A DNA stretch of 64,000 bases, taken from contig JBEBGL010000004.1 in assembly GCA_040081465.1 (NCBI GenBank), forward strand, positions 1 to 64,000, written 5' to 3'. Positions 22,356 to 30,282 of this stretch are shown piece after piece. A program made the position numbers and the translations under genes. The first letter of the stretch is position 1. The number at the start of each line of letters is the position of its first letter. The notes beneath the pieces are model-generated. The model made no database searches, was not told the DNA's origin, and was given only the letters and a program-made list of their open reading frames with translations. This stretch comes from UBA668 sp040081465. Its GTDB lineage: Bacteria; Actinomycetota; Acidimicrobiia; Acidimicrobiales; Ilumatobacteraceae.

Positions 22356-23615
22356 ATGGAGCAGCGCCCGCATCGTCGATCCGCGCGCACTGGCGCATTG
22401 CTGGTGGCCGCGATGTCATGTTCGGCCGCGGCATGTACGGGAGCTTCGGCTTCCTCAAGCGAATCAACCACGAGCTTTGTGCCGGTCACTCTGCCAGCGG
22501 TCGTCGCTACAACGACCCAGGCCACGACCTCAACGGCGGCGACAACGACAACGACCGTTGAGGTTCCGATTCGTCGTGTAAGCACGATGTTCTCGGGAGA
22601 CATTCTCGTTCACAGCAGTGTTTGGAAGCGTGCTTCCCAGTACGCGGGCGGAAGCGGTTACGACTTCAGACCCATATTCGCCGAGATCCATCCGCTGGTG
22701 TCCAGTGTTGATCTCGCGATTTGCCATCTCGAGACACCAGTCGTCGGGCCAGATAAGAAACCGCAGACGTACCCTCGATACGCGACACCCGAAGAGATCG
22801 TCGCGGGCATCAAGTCGGCGGGTTACGACCATTGCAGTACCGCTAGCAACCACTCGATGGATCAGGGTGTCGAGGGTGTCGCTTCCACCATTAATGCCTT
22901 CGAAGTAGCCGGCATGACTCAGTCTGGGATGGCCCGTAACGCCGCCGAGGCCGAACCCAAAGTGCTCGACGTCAATGGCGTGAGGCTCACTCATCTTTCC
23001 TACGCGTATTACCTCGGCTGGGTTTCGCTTCCAGATGGCGAATCTTGGTGGGCGAATGAAATCAATACTGATCGCATTCTTGCTGATGCGCGCAAGGCGC
23101 GCGAGATGGGCGCCGAAATCGTCATCGTCAGCATGCATTGGGGAGTTGAGCCGGCCTCGCAACTCAGCCCTACGCAGATTGAGCAAGCCAATACTCTGAC
23201 GTCGAGCGGCTTGATCGATTTGATCGTCGGACACCACTCGCATGTCGTGCAGCCGATTCAACAAGTCAACGGGGTCTGGACCGTCTTCGGAATGGGGAAC
23301 AGCCTCAGCAATATGCCGACGGGGAACTACCCGCCGTCGACTCAGGACGGCGTACTGGTGGAGGTCGACTTCGAGGTAGCTCCCGATGGCAAGGTCACCG
23401 TTCACCGGCCCGTTGTGTACCCAACGCGTGTAAACAAGGGCTATACGTTTGCGATCCAAGACGTGTTGACCGAGTTGGCTCGTCCCGATCTGACTGCACG
23501 ACAGCGCGCTGACTTCGATACCACACTGCGTCGAGTCTCGTCCGTCGTCGGCGAGTTCGTGGCGGTAGCACCGTTCCACGCACTCGAGCGCGGCAGCAGA
23601 CTCGAACCTCGATGA
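22356..23615 (+). CDS. CapA-family lipoprotein (poly-gamma-glutamate synthesis protein-like), copy 1
   Basis: A 419-residue CapA/PGA_cap protein with a metallophosphatase-like fold. The N terminus is a lipoprotein signal (LLVAAMSCSAAAC) followed by a long Thr/Ser/Ala linker to about residue 75. Domain motifs are TMFSGDILVHSSVW, SSVDLAICHLETPV, CSTASNHSMDQG, VIVSMHWGVEP, and VGHHSHVVQPIQQVNGVWTVFGMGN. Family members include CapA/PgsA of the Bacillus poly-gamma-glutamate capsule, but no capB or capC is present, so capsule synthesis is not supported. A paralogue follows after 10 bases. Confidence 0.88.
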   Translation: MEQRPHRRSARTGALLVAAMSCSAAACTGASASSSESTTSFVPVTLPAVVATTTQATTSTAATTTTTVEVPIRRVSTMFSGDILVHSSVWKRASQYAGGSGYDFRPIFAEIHPLVSSVDLAICHLETPVVGPDKKPQTYPRYATPEEIVAGIKSAGYDHCSTASNHSMDQGVEGVASTINAFEVAGMTQSGMARNAAEAEPKVLDVNGVRLTHLSYAYYLGWVSLPDGESWWANEINTDRILADARKAREMGAEIVIVSMHWGVEPASQLSPTQIEQANTLTSSGLIDLIVGHHSHVVQPIQQVNGVWTVFGMGNSLSNMPTGNYPPSTQDGVLVEVDFEVAPDGKVTVHRPVVYPTRVNKGYTFAIQDVLTELARPDLTARQRADFDTTLRRVSSVVGEFVAVAPFHALERGSRLEPR

Positions 23616-23625
23616 AGATCGCTAA

Positions 23626-24888
23626 GTGCCGACGGAGGGCTTGACGGAAGTGTCAATTTGCGGGATTCGAAACAACGGTTGGCGGTGCCGACTGTCGCGC
23701 GCGGCTTTCGTCGGCGCGGCGGCGCTTGTTGCCGCTGCTTGCGCAGGGGAGGCGTCCGGTGCTCCGACGACAACATCAACCACGATTTTGGCCAGTTCGC
23801 CGCCACCGTCATTGCCAGTGGTCACCACTGTGCCCGTCGCCACAACAGCCGCGGCTACGACAACGACGCTGCCCCCGGTTCGTCACTTCACGACAATATT
23901 TTCCGGCGACCTTCTCATTCACGCGCCCGTGTACCGCCGCGCGGCAACGTACGCGGGGGGCGAGGGCTACGACTTCGTGCCTATGTTCGTCGACGTCAAG
24001 CCGCTTGTGTCGAGTGTCGATCTCGCGATCTGCCATCTCGAGGTGCCGATCGCACCACCGGACGAGGAGCCACAGACATCCCCACGGTACGCGGCACCGA
24101 AAGAGCTGATCGCCGCTGTCGCGTCTGCTGGTTACGACCGCTGCAGCACGTCGAGCAATCACACGATGGACCAAGGCGTCGCCGGCATTGACGCAACCCT
24201 CGCCGCTTTCGACGAGCAGGGCCTTACTCAGTCGGGGATGGCACGCCACGCCTTTGAGGGCGAGCCAACTGTCCTCGATGTCAACGGGGTGGCGGTGACC
24301 CACCTCTCATACACGTTCCCGACACTCCATGTGCCAAATGGTCAGCCGTGGCGGGCCAACAACATCGACCCTGATCGCATCATTGCCGACGCGCGCACTG
24401 CGCGAGCGAAGGGTGCCGAGGTAGTCATCGTGAGCTTGCATTGGGGCACCGAGGGAATCTCGCGGCCCAGCCCGTTTCAGCGTGAGGTAGCCGAACCTCT
24501 CACCGCGAGTGGCGTGATCGACCTGATCGTGGGACACCACGCACACGTCGTGCAGCCGATCGAACAGGTCAACGGGGTCTGGACAGTTTTCGGAATGGGG
24601 AACTTCCTCAGCAATATGCCCACGGGAACTTTCCCGCCATCGTCGCAGGACGGGGTGTTGGTGCAGGTCGGGTTCGACGTCGCCCCCGACGGCAAGGTAA
24701 CCGTCGGTAAGCCGATCGTGTACCCAACGTTCGTCGACAAGGACGCCACTTACGTCATTCAGGACGTGCTCGCCGAGCTCGCCAGCAGCGACCTGACAGA
24801 GCGAGAGCGGTTGATTTTCGAACGGTCGCTCGAGCGTGTCTCGTCGGTGGTCGGCGAGTTCGTCGCTACGGCTCCGTTCAGCCGCTGA
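23626..24888 (+). CDS. CapA-family lipoprotein, copy 2 (tandem paralogue)
   Basis: A 420-residue paralogue of the upstream gene with the same layout: lipobox (ALVAAAC), Thr/Pro/Ala linker, then the CapA domain. Shared motifs are TIFSGDLLIHAPVYRRA, SSVDLAICHLEVPI, CSTSSNHTMDQGV, VIVSLHWGTEG and VGHHAHVVQPIEQVNGVWTVFGMGN. The match extends to the C-terminal ERVSSVVGEFVATAPF. The two copies diverge most in the linker and at the YYLGWVSLPDG/TFPTLHVPNG loop, which may mark different ligands. The start is GTG 23626, with GTG 23650 possible. The stop overlaps the convergent OafA-type gene by 11 bases. Confidence 0.88.
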   Translation: MPTEGLTEVSICGIRNNGWRCRLSRAAFVGAAALVAAACAGEASGAPTTTSTTILASSPPPSLPVVTTVPVATTAAATTTTLPPVRHFTTIFSGDLLIHAPVYRRAATYAGGEGYDFVPMFVDVKPLVSSVDLAICHLEVPIAPPDEEPQTSPRYAAPKELIAAVASAGYDRCSTSSNHTMDQGVAGIDATLAAFDEQGLTQSGMARHAFEGEPTVLDVNGVAVTHLSYTFPTLHVPNGQPWRANNIDPDRIIADARTARAKGAEVVIVSLHWGTEGISRPSPFQREVAEPLTASGVIDLIVGHHAHVVQPIEQVNGVWTVFGMGNFLSNMPTGTFPPSSQDGVLVQVGFDVAPDGKVTVGKPIVYPTFVDKDATYVIQDVLAELASSDLTERERLIFERSLERVSSVVGEFVATAPFSR

Positions 24889-27010
24889 GCGAGCGATAGT
24901 GCACTAGGTCGTCTACGAACGGCCCCACCAAATTCTCCACAACCGGCGTTAGCCACTGCGCGATTGTGTCGGAGAGGTGGTGCGCGTCGCGATACACGAG
25001 AATGTCTCCAATAACCACCGGGCATTGGTTGTCGTCGGTGCACACCCATTCGCCGGGTTCGATGAAGCCGACTCCTGTCACCAATGTGATGGCGCGAATC
25101 GCTTCCACGACCGGTATGTCGCCGGCGTCGTACATCGTCGCTGCACAAGCATTGAGGCTGCGGCGGTGCGAAGCAACGCAGTCGGGCACGTTCGCTGGCG
25201 GGTCGGGCGAGTCGCCGATCACGATTGGTTCGATCCCGTCGCTGCGAAGGCTCTCGATCAAACTCGGAAGGTTGTCCTCCCAATGCCCCACGTCGATTGG
25301 TCGTTCCGTCTTGGCCGCGAACAGTCCGTAATGCTGCGAAACGAACACCACGTCTACACCTTGTTCGCGCATGTACTGACGGACTTCGTCGCGCCAACCG
25401 GCGCAATTGCGAAATCCAGTGCTGGTCGAATGATCGAAGGTGACAACGTCGATGAACGCGCAGCTGCCCTGGGTTAGCGACAGCAACCTCCAACCGCGAC
25501 TGATGGCGATCGTGTTCAGGGGGCTAAACCATTGAGCGGCGTGTGAGTCACCCCAGAGCGCGATCGTGATCCCGCCATTTGGGTCGCCGTAGACACAGTC
25601 GGTGCGAATATGGTTGGCTTGGAACTGGTGGCAGCCGTCGCGGTAGAGCTGTGACGCGTCATTCGACGCGATGCTGAGTTTCGGTCGCAGGTTGTCGGGG
25701 ATCACGGTTTGGGCCATCGCGTCGACCACCGCCTGCAACGCGGGGGTTCCAGACATTGCGATGGGTGGCGGCGCCTGAGGAAGCGCGGTCGTAGTGGTGA
25801 CGTCGGTTAGCGCAGCGGTAGTAGTTGATGTTGTCGTTGCGGGAATCGTCGGCGCGGCTGCGACCACGCCCGTTGACAGGTCGGGGTCGTAGGCCGCCAG
25901 CGCCGACGAAGTCGTGACCGCGGCGACGATGAGCATCGCGCCGATCGCAAGCGATTTACCCGGGCGACGCGCGAGCGAGCGTGATTGCCGGACAGGTTGC
26001 TCAACGACTCGAAAGCCGACCTCCGCGAGCGCAAACGTGGCGGCGAGCGCAAACAGCTTCTCAACGAAGGTCAGCGATCGCAGCAGATGACCCTCGGCGA
26101 TTATTAGGACTGGCCAGTGCCAAAGATAAAGCGAGTACGAACGCGTGCCCAAGTAGTGCATGGGCTCGCGGCGCAGCAGCAGTGTGGAGGGCGAACCCGG
26201 TGTGCGGTTGCCGGCGATGAGTACAGCGCCCGTGGCAAGCACCGGCAAAGCGGCCGCGTAGCCGGGGAAAACACTCACCTCGCCCATCCAAACCGCGCTC
26301 CCCACGATGCCGGCGATACCCAGCCAACCGATCACCGCTCGGATGCGTGGCGGGATGCGGTCGGTCGTAGACGTGATACAGGCGAGCAAGGCCCCGACGC
26401 CAAGTTCCCATGCACGAGTGTGCAAACCGAAGAAAGACCACGATGGGCTGCTCTCAGTGAGCAGCGCGCTTGCGGCGAACGAGGCGACAATGATCAGTCC
26501 CATCGCCCATGCCGTGCGGCGCAGCACGTTGCGAGCGCGCAGCGTGATGAGCGCGATCAAGCCTGGCCATAGCAAGTAAAACTGCTCCTCAACTGCCAGC
26601 GACCAATAGTGCTGTAGCGGCGACACGAGCGACGCGGTGAGGTAGTCGGTTCCTCGATCAGCGAACAACAGGTTGGCTGCGAACAAAGCGGCAGCCCGCA
26701 GTTCTTCGGCGAGGTCGTCGAGCCGTGTGATTGGCAGCCAAATGAATCCGGCTATAGCCGTTGCGACGACCACCGTTGTCGAGATCGGCAAGAGCCGCCG
26801 CGCCCGCCGAGCGTAAAAGCCTTTGATCGAGACGCCCCCGGTGCGCAAACGTTCATCGACAAGCAGCGACGTGATCAGGAAACCCGAGATGACGAAGAAA
26901 ATGTCGACGCCGACGAATCCGCCGCCGATTCCGGGCACGCCGAAGTGATAGAGCAGCACCGCTGACACGGCCAGTGCCCGCATTCCCTCGATGTCACGCC
27001 TGTATCGCAC
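24878..27010 (-). CDS. OafA/YrhL-type acyltransferase with C-terminal SGNH domain
   Basis: A 710-residue envelope O-acyltransferase. Residues 1 to about 375 form the acyltransferase 3 membrane domain, starting YRRDIEGMRALAVSAVLLYHFGVP and GGFVGVDIFFVISGFLIT. A further helix (about 345-365) leads into a Thr-rich linker, then an extracytoplasmic SGNH domain. That domain has ITIALWGDSHAAQWF (GDSH) and the late Asp-His in DAHHLSDT. Such fusions acetylate peptidoglycan, O-antigen or other surface glycans. The start is GTG 27010, 6 bases from TAAAGT. It sits back-to-tail with the CapA pair, suggesting a shared envelope role. Confidence 0.92.
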   Translation of the reverse strand: MRYRRDIEGMRALAVSAVLLYHFGVPGIGGGFVGVDIFFVISGFLITSLLVDERLRTGGVSIKGFYARRARRLLPISTTVVVATAIAGFIWLPITRLDDLAEELRAAALFAANLLFADRGTDYLTASLVSPLQHYWSLAVEEQFYLLWPGLIALITLRARNVLRRTAWAMGLIIVASFAASALLTESSPSWSFFGLHTRAWELGVGALLACITSTTDRIPPRIRAVIGWLGIAGIVGSAVWMGEVSVFPGYAAALPVLATGAVLIAGNRTPGSPSTLLLRREPMHYLGTRSYSLYLWHWPVLIIAEGHLLRSLTFVEKLFALAATFALAEVGFRVVEQPVRQSRSLARRPGKSLAIGAMLIVAAVTTSSALAAYDPDLSTGVVAAAPTIPATTTSTTTAALTDVTTTTALPQAPPPIAMSGTPALQAVVDAMAQTVIPDNLRPKLSIASNDASQLYRDGCHQFQANHIRTDCVYGDPNGGITIALWGDSHAAQWFSPLNTIAISRGWRLLSLTQGSCAFIDVVTFDHSTSTGFRNCAGWRDEVRQYMREQGVDVVFVSQHYGLFAAKTERPIDVGHWEDNLPSLIESLRSDGIEPIVIGDSPDPPANVPDCVASHRRSLNACAATMYDAGDIPVVEAIRAITLVTGVGFIEPGEWVCTDDNQCPVVIGDILVYRDAHHLSDTIAQWLTPVVENLVGPFVDDLVHYRSLSG

Positions 27011-27016
27011 CGGCAG

Positions 27017-27022
27017 ACTTTA
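27017..27022 (-). promoter_or_regulatory. -10 element of the OafA-type gene
   Basis: The minus strand reads TAAAGT, ending 6 bases before GTG 27010. A leaderless start is predicted. Confidence 0.5.
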
Positions 27023-27068
27023 GGCGGATTCGCCTGGGAAGGTACGGCCGAATCAGCGGACGACGCGT

Positions 27069-27091
27069 GACGACCCGGTTGTCGTCATAAT
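27069..27091 (+). promoter_or_regulatory. promoter and inverted repeat upstream of the PLP-enzyme operon
   Basis: CATAAT at 27086-27091 is a good -10 box ending 6 bases before the GTG at 27098, predicting a leaderless transcript. Directly upstream and touching it is the perfect inverted repeat GACGAC-CCGGTT-GTCGTC (27069-27086), placed in the spacer region as a repressor operator would be. Confidence 0.5.
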
Positions 27092-27097
27092 GGCTAT

Positions 27098-28621
27098 GTG
27101 ACGTCGAAGCCCGTTGTCGACCCGATTGCCCACGCGCTCGAGAATCAATTCGGGCTCGCAGATCGCGTCGTCGATGCAAAGGCGCTGGCCAATAGTGTCG
27201 AGCGGTTTCGTGAGCGCAAGATTTCGCTGCCGACATTCGGGCAGTTGGCCGATCCGTCATCGTTCGACGCGTCAATAGTAGGTGATGCCGACAAGAACGG
27301 CCCGGACGCGCGCAACCTCTGGCGCGTGCATTGGTACAACGACATGGCCGGAAGGCGGGTCGGCGTTCCCGATCACGTGGTGTTGCCGAGCAGCCTTACT
27401 GGTGTCGAGAGCCCGATCATTGTTGTCTTCGGAGATCGCTTCCCGATGATCACGGCGCACAAGGTTCTGGCCGCGTACGCGTGCCTGGCGCCGCGAGTGG
27501 TGACCGGCCAATTCGATCCGACGCGCCATCGCGCCATTTGGCCGAGCACCGGCAACTACGCGCGTGGCGGCATCGCGATCAGCCGCATCATGGCCTCGCG
27601 CGGCGTGGCGATTCTGCCGGCAGGCATGAGTCAGGAGCGCTTCGATTGGCTCGACCAGTGGTGCGAGAACCCGAAGGACGACGTCATTCGCACGGTTGGC
27701 ACGGAAAGCAACGTGAAGGAGATTTACGACGCGTGCAACGAGCTCGCCAAGGATCCGGGCAACTTCATTCTCAACCAGTTCTGCGAGTTCGGTAACCACC
27801 TCGGTCACTACGAGGTCACGGGCCGCGCGTTAGGTCACGTGTTCGAAACGGTGCGCGCGGCCTCGGGGCGCGATCTTCGGCTGGCTGCGTTCACCAGCGC
27901 TACCGGTTCGGCGGGCACGATTGCCGCTGGCGACCGGTTGAAAGAGGAGTACGGAACACGAATCGTCGCGGTCGAGGCGCTCGAGTGCCCGACGATGCTC
28001 GAGAACGGCTTCGGCGAGCACAACATTCAGGGCATTGGCGACAAACACATCCCGCTGATTCACAACGTGATGAATACCGACGTTGTCGTCGCAGTCAGCG
28101 ATCGCGCCACCGATCAGCTGTACGCAATGTTCAACAGCGACGATGGCCTTGGCCACCTCGCCGATCGTCGGCATGTGCCGCGTCAGGTGCTCGACACGCT
28201 GACGCACTTCGGTCTGTCAAGCGTCGCCAACGTGCTGGCCGCGATCTCGACTGCGAAGGTGTTGGACCTCGGTCCCGACGATGCGATCGTGACGGTCGCT
28301 ACCGACGGCTCGGCGATGTATCCGAGCGAGTACACCAAGATCACGGCTCGCGACTTCGGCAACGGATTCACCAACCTCGACGCTGCGCAGGTGTGGGGCG
28401 AACACCTTGCGAACGTCCCCACAGCGCACACGCTCGAACTCAGCGAGCGCGACCGCAATCGCATCTTCAACCTCGGTTACTACACATGGGTCGAACAGCA
28501 GGGCACGCCGTTCGAGTTGTTCGAGGCGCGCCGACACCAGTCGTTCTGGAAGGGTTTGCGTCGCCTGCTTCCCGTGTGGGACGAGATGATCACCGACTTC
28601 AACGGGCGCGTTGCCGGATGA
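27098..28621 (+). CDS. fold-type II PLP-dependent enzyme, cysteine synthase-like
   Basis: A 507-residue PLP enzyme, much longer than cysteine synthase (about 310 residues). PLP-fold features are ITAHKVLAAYACLAPRV with the likely Schiff-base Lys121, the substrate loop WPSTGNYARGGIAISRIMAS, and FTSATGSAGTIAAGDRLKEEYG for phosphate binding. Residues 1-110 and the last 130 or so are family-specific extensions. The substrate is unknown; the protein belongs to a group often annotated only as PLP-dependent lyase. It starts a four-gene operon and its stop overlaps the next start as ATGA. The GTG start lies 6 bases from a strong -10 box. Confidence 0.85.
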   Translation: MTSKPVVDPIAHALENQFGLADRVVDAKALANSVERFRERKISLPTFGQLADPSSFDASIVGDADKNGPDARNLWRVHWYNDMAGRRVGVPDHVVLPSSLTGVESPIIVVFGDRFPMITAHKVLAAYACLAPRVVTGQFDPTRHRAIWPSTGNYARGGIAISRIMASRGVAILPAGMSQERFDWLDQWCENPKDDVIRTVGTESNVKEIYDACNELAKDPGNFILNQFCEFGNHLGHYEVTGRALGHVFETVRAASGRDLRLAAFTSATGSAGTIAAGDRLKEEYGTRIVAVEALECPTMLENGFGEHNIQGIGDKHIPLIHNVMNTDVVVAVSDRATDQLYAMFNSDDGLGHLADRRHVPRQVLDTLTHFGLSSVANVLAAISTAKVLDLGPDDAIVTVATDGSAMYPSEYTKITARDFGNGFTNLDAAQVWGEHLANVPTAHTLELSERDRNRIFNLGYYTWVEQQGTPFELFEARRHQSFWKGLRRLLPVWDEMITDFNGRVAG

Positions 28622-29880
28622 TCACAGGGTGGCGGTGCGCCGTTTGTGGCGCATCGGTTGATATCGCAAAGCCATTTACATGGCGATGCATTAACAGCAC
28701 CGAGGCTGATCGTCACCATGCGCCACAGTTGGTGCAGACGATCGAGCCGCTGCGATCGACTGGCGAGACCAATCCGTTCCTGGGCTTTCGTCGCTACCTA
28801 GCCGTTGATGCGTTCATGGATCGTGTGGGCATTAGTGATCAGCGACGCGCGTCTCTCATCGAGGAGGTCGGCCACGGATTCGTCACGACGCCGTTCGAGC
28901 GAGCCGATGGCTTGAGCGATGCGCTTGGGTTCGGCGTCGACGGTGGTGTGTGGGTGAAGGATGAAACGCACAACGTCGGTGGCAGCCACAAGGCGCGTCA
29001 CCTCTTTCCGATTCTGGTGCACTTGCTTGCGGCCGAGGAGAGTGGATTCGCGAAGTGGACAGAGCGCCCGCCGTTGGCGATCGCGTCATGCGGGAACGCG
29101 GCGATTGCGGCAGCCACGTTGGCGGCAGCGGTGTCGTGGCCGATTCGAGTGTTCGTTCCGCAAGCCGCCAATGCCGTTGTCGTCGCGACGTTGACCTCGT
29201 TGGGTGCGACGATCGTTGAATGTCCGCGTCGCGCTGCCGATCCACCCGGAGATCCGTGCGTTCACAGATTTCGTGAGGCCGTCACCGCGGGTGCAATCCC
29301 GTTCAGCGTGCAGGGGACTGAGAACGCGTGGTGTCTCGACGGTGGTCGCACGATCGGCTGGGAGATGGCGCGACACATGGAGGAACAGATTGAGGGACCT
29401 CCGTTCGACCGCCTCTTCGTGCAAGTCGGCGGGGGAGCGTTCGCCGCGAGCGTCGCCGCTGGCTTTCGCATGAGCGGCATCTCCCCGAAGTTGCATGCCG
29501 TGCAGACCGAAGCATGCGCGCCCCTCGCGCGCGCATGGTCCAAGGCGAGTGCGCTCGGCGGCCCGAAAGCCGCGGCACAGCGTTGGGCCGACTGCATGTG
29601 GCCATGGGAGTCGGTCGGCGCTACGGCAGCGGATGGCATTGTCGACGACGAGACCTACGACTGGTTGCCCGTATTTGCGGCAATGGCAGAGAGCAATGGC
29701 TCGCCGGTTGTCGTGAGCGAATCGTTTGTGCTGCAAGCGAACGAGGTTGGCTGTCGGACGACTGGTATCGACGCGAGCCACACAGGTACCGCCGGCCTCG
29801 CGGGTCTGCTCGCGATGCGCGAACAAGTACAACCCGACGAACGAGTCGCGGTGATCTTCAGCGGAGTGCGTCGCGCATGA
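28618..29880 (+). CDS. threonine synthase-like PLP-dependent enzyme
   Basis: A 420-residue fold-type II PLP enzyme resembling threonine synthase. It begins with a small Cys cluster (CAVCG and a later WRC), like the rubredoxin-like start of threonine synthase relatives. The PLP motif is VKDETHNVGGSHKARH (Lys125), followed by IASCGNAAIAAATLAA, VQVGGGAFAASVAAGF and a C-terminal ASHTGTAGLAGL. True threonine synthase, cysteate synthase or another beta-replacing enzyme are all possible. It follows a second, different PLP enzyme by a 4-base ATGA overlap. Adjacent fold-type II enzymes suggest two consecutive steps or a heteromer. Confidence 0.85.
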   Translation: MITGWRCAVCGASVDIAKPFTWRCINSTEADRHHAPQLVQTIEPLRSTGETNPFLGFRRYLAVDAFMDRVGISDQRRASLIEEVGHGFVTTPFERADGLSDALGFGVDGGVWVKDETHNVGGSHKARHLFPILVHLLAAEESGFAKWTERPPLAIASCGNAAIAAATLAAAVSWPIRVFVPQAANAVVVATLTSLGATIVECPRRAADPPGDPCVHRFREAVTAGAIPFSVQGTENAWCLDGGRTIGWEMARHMEEQIEGPPFDRLFVQVGGGAFAASVAAGFRMSGISPKLHAVQTEACAPLARAWSKASALGGPKAAAQRWADCMWPWESVGATAADGIVDDETYDWLPVFAAMAESNGSPVVVSESFVLQANEVGCRTTGIDASHTGTAGLAGLLAMREQVQPDERVAVIFSGVRRA

Positions 29881-30275
29881 GCGGTCAAAAGCCGCCGGGA
29901 GTGAGTTGGGAGAGCTGGATCGAACATCAGATTCGCGAGGGAGTCGAGCGTGGTGAGTTCGACAACCTGGCGGGCAAGGGCAAAGCGATCGAGGGAATCG
30001 ATGGCCACCACGACGAGGATTGGTGGCTGAAGGCAAAGCTCCGTGAGGAACGGCTTAGTTACCTGCCGCCGACGCTGGCGGTGCGCAAGGAGTTAGAGGA
30101 AGCCCGGGAGGCGATCGCTGCTGCGAGGCGCGAAGACGTTGTGCGGCGCATCGTGGCCGAGATCAACCAGCGCATTCGCGATGTAAACCGCCGTGGTGCA
30201 GAAGGTCCGCCGAGCACCGTCATGCCTCTTGATGAGGAAGCTGTCGTCGCCAAGTGGCACGCCAGTCGGGCATGA
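29877..30275 (+). CDS. DUF1992 (DnaJ homologue C28-like) domain protein
   Basis: A 132-residue protein consisting of one DUF1992 domain. The family features are SWESWIEHQIREGVERGEFDNLAGKGKAIEG near the N terminus, then WWLKAKLREERLSYLPPTLAVRKELEEA and a helical RRIVAEINQRIRDVN. The same domain forms the conserved part of eukaryotic DNAJC28, without the J domain. Its role is unknown. The ATG overlaps the preceding stop (ATGA), and the sulfatase gene follows after 7 bases, so it is embedded in the PLP-sulfatase operon. Confidence 0.88.
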   Translation: MSGQKPPGVSWESWIEHQIREGVERGEFDNLAGKGKAIEGIDGHHDEDWWLKAKLREERLSYLPPTLAVRKELEEAREAIAAARREDVVRRIVAEINQRIRDVNRRGAEGPPSTVMPLDEEAVVAKWHASRA

Positions 30276-30282
30276 TCGCATC

